DNA of 47,118 nucleotides from Paulinella micropora (lineage: Eukaryota > Cercozoa > Imbricatea > Euglyphida), in assembly GCA_009731375.1 (NCBI GenBank), contig BJOX01000101.1:701201-748318 (forward strand). Direction: 5' to 3'. This document shows, piece by piece, positions 39,711-47,118 of the stretch (position 1 is the stretch's first letter; each line of letters starts with the position of its first letter). The notes under the pieces are model-generated. The model ran no database searches and was not told where the DNA came from. It worked only from the letters and a program-made list of their open reading frames with translations. Position numbers and translations under genes: made by a program.

Positions 39711-41707
39711 ATGCAGGTCGGCGGCTTTGCTAGGGGGAGCGCCAAGCAGGAAGCGGGGGCGGGTGCTGGGGACAGCGGCGCCGTGGAAGAAGAGCCGTGC
39801 GCCGACTACAAGGGCGCTGCTGCTCAGCAGCGGCAGCACCATTGTAACCATTGCGACGTGGCCATGCCGTGTCTGATCTTAGGCACGGCGGCTGAGATGC
39901 AGAAACTCGCGGCCAACTTGCGGAGCGGCAGCCTGGAATACGTGCTTGAGGCCAGGGTGCTGTTGGGGACGTGGATCCCGTTGCTGGAAGCCTTGACGCG
40001 CAGGGGCCAGCTCGCTTTTACGAAGCGCTTGCTGCGGCACATGCAGGGGGAAGCCAAGTTTAACGCGGGTCTGCTGTCCCTGGTGGTCAGCCCCGGGGTG
40101 TTTTCCAAGGGTGGCGGCGGGGCCGTGCTGCTGCGCCAGGACCTGTTTTCGCTGTACTGCAAGCTGGCGTCGGAAGGTGTAAAGGGCCCGGCGCTTGAAC
40201 AGCTGTGGGTTTACGTCGGAGTGCTGGGGCAAGAGGGGCCGGCCGACTGTGTAGGGGCGCCGTCGTCTTCTCGCAGCGCGCTGGCGCGCAGGTTGTTGGG
40301 CCTGCTCTCGGCGGACAAGCCCCTAGAGAGCGCTGCCCGGCTCTCCGCCGTGCAAGGGCTACTGGCCAAGGCGNNNNNNNNNNACCAAGGCGCGGACCCT
40401 GACAACAGACCCACCGCTCATGTACGCGGTGACTTGGGTGAGCTGGCTGGAGGCGCTGGGCCTGGTGTGGAAGGAGGTGCTCCGCCTGCGCTACTCGTCG
40501 CCGGGGCCGCTGAGGGCGGTGCTGGTTAGGTTGCAGGCGGCCCCTTGCCCCAAGACGTCCAAGGTTTTCAGACTCGAGCTGCTGCTGCTGCAATTGCTGG
40601 ACCTGATGCATCTCAGGCTGGGCGAGGACGGCAGGCCGAGCCTCGGGCAGGCCCGCGTGGTCGTGTCAGTGCTGGGCGCGTCGCTGGTGCAGCTGAGGCG
40701 GGACAAGGTCTTTGAGGTGCTAAGCCAAGCCAAGTTGTCTGCAATTTGCCGAGTGGGTCTGGCCCGTGGCGGCCGTGCAGCTGCAGTGCCTGCCCCTCTT
40801 GCAGTTTTTTTTGCTGCACGCTCCCGAGCGCCGCGGGCTGCCCGAGCGCCAGGCGCAGACCTTGCTGGAGCTGGCATGCAGCGAGCTGCTGGCCCCGCGG
40901 GAGGGCGACGGGCTTTCTGTCGTCTCCCTGGCACTGCCGTTTGTGCTGTGCACGGCGGGGCTCCTGTCGGCCGTCCAGCCCGAGCTGGGTGATAAGTGGT
41001 TGGAGGGTTGGGAGTGGGATCAGGACCTGTGTGAGCCCCGCGGCAGGTGGTTGAGCTTGCGGCCGCGGCTGCTGGCGCAGGGGGTAGGCTCGCTTGCCCA
41101 GCTGCTGAGCTCGTTCCACGATCTGAGCGAGGAGCGCTGGGGTGGCGGCGCCGCCGCCGGGAACGACGAGGCCGAGGCTGCCGCCGAGGCCGAAGAGGGG
41201 GCGGCCAAGCAGCGGCTGGCGACGGCGTGCCTGGCACTAGAAACACAACGCCAGGAGCTGGCCAAGACGCAGGGCCTGCTGCGCGAGCTGGAACGCCAAG
41301 GGCGGGAGCTACGGTCCAGCGCAGGGGACGCGCGGCAGGAGCTGCAGCGTGTACAGCAAGAACTACAAGAGGCCCGCTCCGTGCGCAACAAGATACGCCA
41401 TTCCCTCCGCCGGCTGCAAAAGCGAGAAGGAAAGAAAAACCAGACCCCGCCGCCCCAGGAGCCGGCACAGCGCTCTGGTAAAGACGAAGACGAACAAGAA
41501 GAAGAAGACGAGGCAGAAGAAGCAGCAGAGGAAAGCGCTGACAGCGTGCAGTGCGCGGTCTGCCTGAACGACCCCGGCAAAGAAACGGGGCCCTTGGTCG
41601 TTTTAGTCTCGTGTGGCCACGCCCGGATATGCGCGGACTGCGCCGCGCAGCTCAGGCGCTGCCCCCTGTGTCGTCGAGAGATTAAGGAATTCGTAGTCCC
41701 CGTCTAG
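39711..41707 (+). pseudogene. Long helical protein with C-terminal RING; gap and frameshift
   Basis: ATG 39711. Early CNHC pair (residues 45-48), then about 430 residues of Leu-rich helices, a coiled coil (about 41,150-41,430), an acidic linker and a C3HC4 RING: CAVC, 15 residues, CGH, C, C, then CPLC, eleven residues from the C-terminus. RINGs of this kind are E3 ubiquitin ligases. Two interruptions: a 10-N gap at 40374-40383, where CCAAGGCG occurs on both sides and one copy keeps the frame; and a one-base frame change at about 40,735-40,748. The second part has no ATG of its own near its start (first possible codon GTG 40766), so I take it as one gene with a mutation or error. Confidence 0.65.
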
Positions 41708-41879
41708 AGCGTTGATTTTAATTTTAAAAAAACACCTGTATTATTTTATAAAAGGACCTGCTAGACGCAATAGACTTGCTGTGCCGCGCTCTCTGCTGGA
41801 AGCCAAAGACTTTCAGACGCTCCGGATATTTGCACTGTCTGTCAGGACTAGGGGGTTGCCCTTGGGCCAAGCACACTAG
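41708..41879. other. Spacer at right edge of block 2
   Basis: AT-rich stretch after the RING gene stop, suitable for 3' processing, then unremarkable sequence. Confidence 0.4.
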
Positions 41880-42449
41880 AGGGGTTTGCGCGCTAACACC
41901 GACGCAGGCGCCAGCATCCACGCCCTCAAAGGCAGGGAAAGGCTAGAGAGACATTGGTACACAAAAGAGCTACCGAGCTATGAAAAGCTCGCGGACGCCC
42001 CGAGTAACAAGTACGAGCTGAAGTATATCATCGTTCGCGGCAGCGGCTACGTTTCCTCCAAATCTATCTGTCTACAAGATGATTTAAAATGCACCAAGTA
42101 CAGAATATCGTACCCGTACCCGACCCGTAGATTATTTAATTTCTGCTTGGAACGCGTGCGGCCGGCCGTTCAGAATGCAGTAAAAAACAAAACCCTGTCA
42201 GGAAGGAAGATCGTGGTCACGCTAAAGCCCAGTCTTATTCCCGATTGCAAGCAGCAACTGGGTGAGACAGTCGGGGTCTTAACACAGGTGTTCAATTCCG
42301 ATTTGACGCTAAGCGAATCTGACATACAGCTTACGGATTGGCTACCCGTACTGTTAACCCGCCCCTCCGAGGGGTCTAACATCATATCCAGACTTGATGT
42401 CAATTTTGTACCACAAGAGAGAAAGCTGGAAAGATCCCTCTTCGTATGA
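41880..42449 (+). CDS. Exon-like ORF, unknown protein
   Basis: Open for 189 codons but with no ATG at all. A CTAAC branch-point-like word followed 9 bases later by CAG (CTAACACCGACGCAG, 41893-41907) looks like an intron end, so coding probably starts near 41,908. The protein has normal composition (Tyr, Lys, Arg-rich, with helical and beta segments) and lower GC than block 2. Near 42,390 a second frame (to 42618) looks equally coding, so a frameshift may extend it. No family recognised; it may be host, viral or part of the following retroelement. Confidence 0.4.
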   Translation, partial: RGLRANTDAGASIHALKGRERLERHWYTKELPSYEKLADAPSNKYELKYIIVRGSGYVSSKSICLQDDLKCTKYRISYPYPTRRLFNFCLERVRPAVQNAVKNKTLSGRKIVVTLKPSLIPDCKQQLGETVGVLTQVFNSDLTLSESDIQLTDWLPVLLTRPSEGSNIISRLDVNFVPQERKLERSLFV

Positions 42450-42634
42450 CCACAAAGGTTTGATATGCACCCAGAAGCCAACATTCCGCTTCCACCCTTG
42501 CAAGTACGTCGTTTTGACGAAAGGTTCCTACAATTCGCAAGTTACAGTGGATTATTCAGGCTTCTACACAAGCGCCAAAAGCGTGCAACAACGAAGCCTT
42601 TACTACAGAATTCCTTGACCAACATACCTTCACA

Positions 42635-44140
42635 GTGATCGAGCTCTCACTTTTGTTTTGGTGCGAGCCTACCGGAAACGTGGACTATTTCCACACCGGT
42701 ATGGTGTATGTAAAAGATCCTCCATACTTCGATCCCGCCATGGCGGAGCTCGCTGCAACATGCCCGGACCCGCGCATGCTTTACTGTACGGCAACCACGG
42801 TTAGTGGAACACAGACCACCCCGTGGATTCTCATTTCTGAGAGACTTTGCCGCGACTTTCTAGACAAACAGGCCGCCAAACTTACCGCGCCGCCTGCGCC
42901 CAAATACGCACCTGAAGTCGTCAACTGCGGCCTCACTGCAGAACAACAACGACTTCTATGGGCCCTCGGAGAATTCGACGATGTCTTCCAAGACAAAGCA
43001 GGTGTCTTCAATCACACTGTTGTATCGCTCATCCTCAAACCGGGAGCTAAACCAATTGCGGTGCAATGCCCAAATTGGACTCCAGCGGTATACCAATACC
43101 TCAAAGGTTGGGCGATGGATGTTCTTACAGCCGGCCTCTGGCCCATGGCCTCCACAAATTGTGCCTGGGCTAGTCGAGCCTGCCCCGTAGCATAGTTTGA
43201 AGACTTAGCAAAGGAGGTCATCCGTGACATACGCAACGTCTACGACTACCGCGGTGCCAACGACAACCTCCACCTGCCTGTGCCAGGTTTACCCAACCCA
43301 GATCAGTACCGCGAAAGCTTTGCGGGCTGGCACTATCTCAGCTCTATCGACATGGTCGACGGCTTCACGCATCTGAGACTCAATCCAGATGACGGTAGCC
43401 GCGATATTCTCGCTGTTTGGACACCCTTAGGACTCCTAGTTCCAAATTTTATGCCTCAAGGTGTTCACCGCGCCCCGGGAGACTTTCAACGCGCTATGGA
43501 TAAGTCCTTCAACCATCTGGACTTTTGGAATAAATCCGCTTCAGCCTACCTCGACGACGTCACAGACGGCTCCAACGACTTCGATACCCATCTTCGCGAG
43601 ATTCGATGCATCTTTCAGGCCATGCGAGACTCCGGCCTTCACGGTTCGGCCCGGAAACTACGCTTAGACTATCGCGAGCTCAACATTCTGGGCAAACGTT
43701 GCAGCAAGAAAGGTATCGCAGCAGATTCTTCCAAGGTCGACGCTATTCTCAAGCTGGCCGACCCATCCAACGTTTCCAAAGTCCGATCAGTCTTAGGTAT
43801 GACCAACTTCATCCAAGCCCATATTCCTGACTATTCCCGATTAGTGGCACCTCTGACCAATCTTCTCAAATCCACTCATGCTCGGCCCTCCGGTGCCCCT
43901 TACCTGACCCGAGATGAGCGGAAATGTATGAAGAAGCTCCGCCGTGTCCTCACTACGCTCCCCATTCTGGTGAAGTATGAGCCATCGCAACGACTCTACC
44001 TCCGGACGGACGCAAGCCAGATCGGCATTGGCGGCGCACTTCACAATGGCCCAGAGCGCAACGCTCCGGTCATCCAGTGCTTCTCGCAGAAGCTTACAGA
44101 CACGCAAACACGATGGGCGACCTACGTTCGTGAAGCCTAA
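42635..44140 (+). pseudogene. Gypsy reverse transcriptase and RNase H start
   Basis: A pre-RT stretch (FDDVFQDKAGVFNHTV, near 42,975) is the usual gypsy signature. TAG at 43193 interrupts it. RT motif A SIDMVDGFTHLRL (near 43,345) and catalytic YLDD at 43547-43558 are intact. RNase H begins with LRTDASQIGIGG (near 44,005). The frame stops at TAA 44138 within the conserved REA-GVI motif, where a coding residue is expected. The catalytic residues seen are intact but the gene is broken. Confidence 0.8.
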
Positions 44141-45256
44141 GGCGTCATCTACGGTATTCAACAGTGCCGCTACTACATCGATGCCAGCGACCACGAACTC
44201 ACTATCGTCACAGATCACCGTCCCCTTCTGTGGCTATGGCACGCTCGCAGCCCCATGGTCGTCAACTGGGTTTTGGAGCACCTTCAGACGATTCGATTCA
44301 AAGTCGAATACCTACCAGGTAAGCAAAACCAACTCCCTGACGGTCTCTCACGTGTCCCTTGCATCGCCCCCGGCCAGCCCACCCTGATTGGCGAAGCCGA
44401 GGCGACTCTCCAGCTCTTATCCACCATTCCAGCACCCCGAGCAGGCTCTACCCTTTGGTTAGCAGTTGAAGGCACGCATGCGGCCCTGGATACCCATCTC
44501 AAGTCCCTATCTTGCCGGATCCTCCGCGGCGGCCCCACTCTACGCAGTATTCAAGCCCCATGGGACTCGGCCATTGTCATTCCCTCTGCTGAACGCTCCC
44601 CGATGGTTGCCCGCGATATGTTTGTTCTCCGCAAGCCCTTCGCTCTGCTCATGCCTCAAGACTTGGTTCATTGCGTTCCCGATGAAACTCTTCCACAGAC
44701 AATCGTCGAACAATGCCGCAAGATCTTATTCCTTGACGACCACCTCGTCTGGCTCGTACATGGACTTGGAATGGAGCAACACTACATCTATCCTCTCGTT
44801 GCTATATCGCATGCACAGCGCGTTACACGCCAGCAAATCATCAACGCCCCTCTCTGGACCGAAGACGTCATCTCAGTCTCCGCCGGCTCAGCCGAACTGA
44901 TCCTCCGCCAAGGTATCGCAGTCACCGTTGACCCCGATCAATCTTCAGTCAAGGTTTATGTCCCAGAAGAGCTACGCCGTCCCCTCATCAATTACCCCCA
45001 CCTCATGCAGAACCACGCCAAAGCGCCAACACTCGTCCCCTTTATCAAGGAGCGCTACATTTGGTTCCGCACAGACGGTACGGATACCATGCATCATGAC
45101 GTCCTCGCCGCCCTCCGTGACTGCTACTTTTGCCAACTAGTCCACGCCCGCCTGACCCTTAACCACGGCCGATATTCATCGCTCACATGGACACATCAAG
45201 GACAGGGCATCGGCCTCGACCACGTTCACATCAGCATCCCCGGCGTCACCTTTTAG
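44141..45256 (+). pseudogene. Gypsy RNase H end, linker and integrase N-terminus
   Basis: Continues in the same frame as the RT: TDHRPLLWLW (RNase H), VEYLPGKQNQLPDGLSR (typical RNase H end, near 44,305), then a long linker and a zinc-binding-like integrase N-terminus (H..CYFCQL near 45,090-45,140). Ends at TAG 45254 just before the integrase core. Confidence 0.75.
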
Positions 45257-46415
45257 TACATACTGACCATCGTCGATCTTTTCTCGGGATTTCTCCAATT
45301 TATCCCATGCGTCTCCACATCCGCGGAAGAAACAGTGGAACTCATCCGCCTACATCTTTGGTTTTCCGGAGTCCATTTTCTCCGATTATCATAGTTCTTT
45401 CGTTGGCACGTTGGACAAACGATTTTGCAGCGTAGCCGGCCTCGAATTGCTCACCACCGCGCCCTACTCGCATCATCAACTCGGCTACGTTGAATGCCGC
45501 CACAAAGCAATCCGCGCGGCTATCCAGTCTCTCCCTAAGGCAGAAAAGACCAACTGGCCTAGCATCATCCCTTCTCTCTCCTTCGCTCAGAACACATACG
45601 TATCTACAGCAACCGGCACAACTGCCTTTGAAGGAATGCTCGCCCGCAAGCCCCGCTGCACGTTGGACTTCTTCGACTCGCCGGAGATTGTTAATGCCCG
45701 CGCTACCGCTTCCAGCGCCGCCCTCGACGCATCACCGACACTGTCAATACAGTCGGCCGAACAGATCGCACTGTTGAACAGCGCCCGCACCGCTGTCACA
45801 GCCTATGTCAGCGCCTACACCACCGTTACCCGCGCCCGGTCCGTCGCTCAAAAGAACAAAGGCCGCCGCAAGGCTGTCAAGGAATGGAAAGTAAACGACA
45901 CAGTCTCCGTCTACCGTCCCAAGCCTTCCAAGCAAGGAATTCCAGCCTCCTCCGTTCTTCAGTTCGACGGCCCCTACACCATCGTTGAGCAGGTCAGCTC
46001 AAACTGCTTCAAGCTGCGTCATCTCAAGACCAACAAAGTATTGAAACGCATCGACCGCTCACACCTCGCTCCGTATACTGCACCCACTGACGGCCTCGCT
46101 CCGCTCAACACAGTCGCAGTAGACGATCACGACGACGACTCAGTCAAATACACCATCGGCGAAGTCGTAGCATTCATCGACCGCGATCAAGTTAAACTTG
46201 GCATCGTTTTAGACGAGGACCCAGAGAACGAGGAAAACAACCTCGTAGCTCACCAGCTCGGTACGACCTCAGACAAGAACCCTCTCTTCCGTCCCATCTA
46301 CGAAGATACAAAGGACCAAACAACTATCGAACGCTGGGGTAATCCCTTGGCCCACTGGAAGCACCTTCTCTTCGACACAACAAACGATCAAGTCGTTCAT
46401 CGACACATCGAGTGA
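45257..46415 (+). pseudogene. Gypsy integrase core and C-terminal domain, frameshifted
   Basis: First catalytic Asp in TIVDLFSGF (near 45,270), second in SDYHSSFVG (near 45,385) after a frameshift at about 45,375, and Glu in GYVECRHKAI (near 45,490). A VNDTVSVYRPK and FDGPYTIVEQV stretch (45,890-45,990) is the SH3-like C-terminal domain, and an acidic tail follows. The frame from 45,411 to 46,415 is intact. Confidence 0.75.
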
Positions 46416-47118
46416 CAAAGGCCGACTTCCCGCCAGCCTTCTTAAGCGTCTCAAAGGCCCTCTCATCACCGGCGAATCCTTCCCACTTCATATCTTCCAG
46501 AAAGGTAAACAAGCTACATCCAAGGAATAGCCACCTCAACACTCTCAAGTGGGTTTTACACATCGTACCGGCTTCACCCGCCACAGCCCAGCGCTTTTGC
46601 CACTTGGCCCGCCATCGTCCCTAGTCAAGCTACGCCACGACCAGAGTATCCCTGTAAGTCCTTGGTCGCCTTTTATGCCTGCAGGTCAACAATCATCCTC
46701 ATCGAATCTGAACACCTCAGTGATTATATTGGCATGGCATAATTGGTGCATTAAATTTGGTTCAATTCGGCTGTGCGATACATGGCCACCTAGCTTCCTA
46801 CGGCTTGGCGTCAGCTCCCCGATATCAACGCACCACTACTGCGCCTCAATTGTCTCAGTCCCGCTTCCGCATCCCGATATCCGGCCCCGGCTGATCTCCC
46901 GGTCTACACTGCGCTACACATCAACGCACTACTTTTCATCCTCCTCCTGGGTTTGAAGAGACTAATCTTTCTCTTTTCTCCTACTTTTTTTTCTGAGACA
47001 AGTCACTGACCAATCGTTAGTCACTCACTCTGTACGCAACTCTACTCAACCGTTAGGTCTGGGGGGGGGGGGGGAGCTATCAGACTGAGCACTTTAACGA
47101 CCGGCCAAAACCACTACC
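46416..47118. other. No gene seen; G-run near the end
   Basis: Unremarkable sequence with stops in all frames. A G13 run at about 47,061-47,074. It may include the 3' LTR of the gypsy element, but no matching 5' copy exists in the window to confirm it. Confidence 0.4.

Larger units (their letters stand above)
42635..46415 (+). mobile_element. Decayed Ty3/gypsy element: RT, RNase H, integrase
   Basis: One frame covers most of pol but is broken by TAG 43193, TAA 44138 and TAG 45254 and by a frameshift at about 45,375. Domains in order are RT, RNase H, integrase and a C-terminal domain. No LTR is found. Gag and protease are absent on this side; a gag-protease half in the same orientation is at 1-5.4 kb. 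Confidence 0.85.

Noticed and set aside
1-47118. Bacterial or phage origin
   Set aside because: Spliced genes, poly(A) signals, LTR-type retroelements and telomere-like repeats point to a eukaryotic nuclear sequence.

Overview
The window is a draft, gap-containing scaffold from a eukaryotic nuclear genome. It has three kinds of sequence. (1) Ty3/gypsy-like and DIRS-like retroelement pieces, most of them decayed. (2) A degenerate TTAGGG-type (CCCTAA on this strand) telomere-like tract with ATT microsatellites in AT-rich DNA. (3) Two blocks of markedly GC-rich, tightly packed, intron-poor genes at about 5.7-28.4 kb and 32.7-41.7 kb. GT-AG introns, AATAAA signals next to stop codons and TTAGGG-type repeats fit a fungus, protist or animal. 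I cannot name the host.

Layout: 1-5.4 kb, gag/protease half of a decayed gypsy-like element (+). 5.7-28.4 kb, GC-rich block 1: an unknown gene whose C-terminus is duplicated at 39 kb, a Cys-rich protein, a spliced coiled-coil/IAP-type RING protein, a large P-loop (AAA+/SF3-helicase-like) gene broken by a DIRS-like retroelement at 11.35-15.06 kb and by an in-frame TAG, a seven-hydrophobic-segment membrane protein, an F-box-like protein, a 1045-residue multi-pass protein, a leucine-rich-repeat protein, a GPI-anchored-type glycoprotein, a coiled-coil protein, and a truncated second glycoprotein copy. 28.46-30.87 kb, AT-rich DNA with the telomere-like tract and ATT microsatellites. 30.87-32.70 kb, an open gypsy integrase fragment (-). 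32.7-41.7 kb, GC-rich block 2: a divergent pair, a large charged protein with nuclear-localisation-like clusters, an ORF with an in-frame TGA, the duplicated gene end, and a long protein ending in a RING finger. 41.9-46.4 kb, an exon-like ORF and the RT-RNase H-integrase half of a decayed gypsy element (+).

My interpretation is that the GC-rich blocks derive from an endogenised, retroelement-riddled, large-DNA-virus-like genome, or a giant mobile element. Supporting this: compact genes on both strands, little splicing, ubiquitin-ligase-type proteins (two RING, one F-box-like), a helicase-like ATPase, surface and multi-pass membrane proteins, duplicated gene families, and composition unlike the flanks. 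I see no capsid protein, DNA polymerase, terminase or portal, so viral origin is a hypothesis. Stops, a frameshift and insertions say this copy is at least partly dead. Three of the 10-N gaps sit inside genes and are flanked by the same bases on both sides, so they are scaffolding artefacts; one has diverged flanks, implying several copies or haplotypes.
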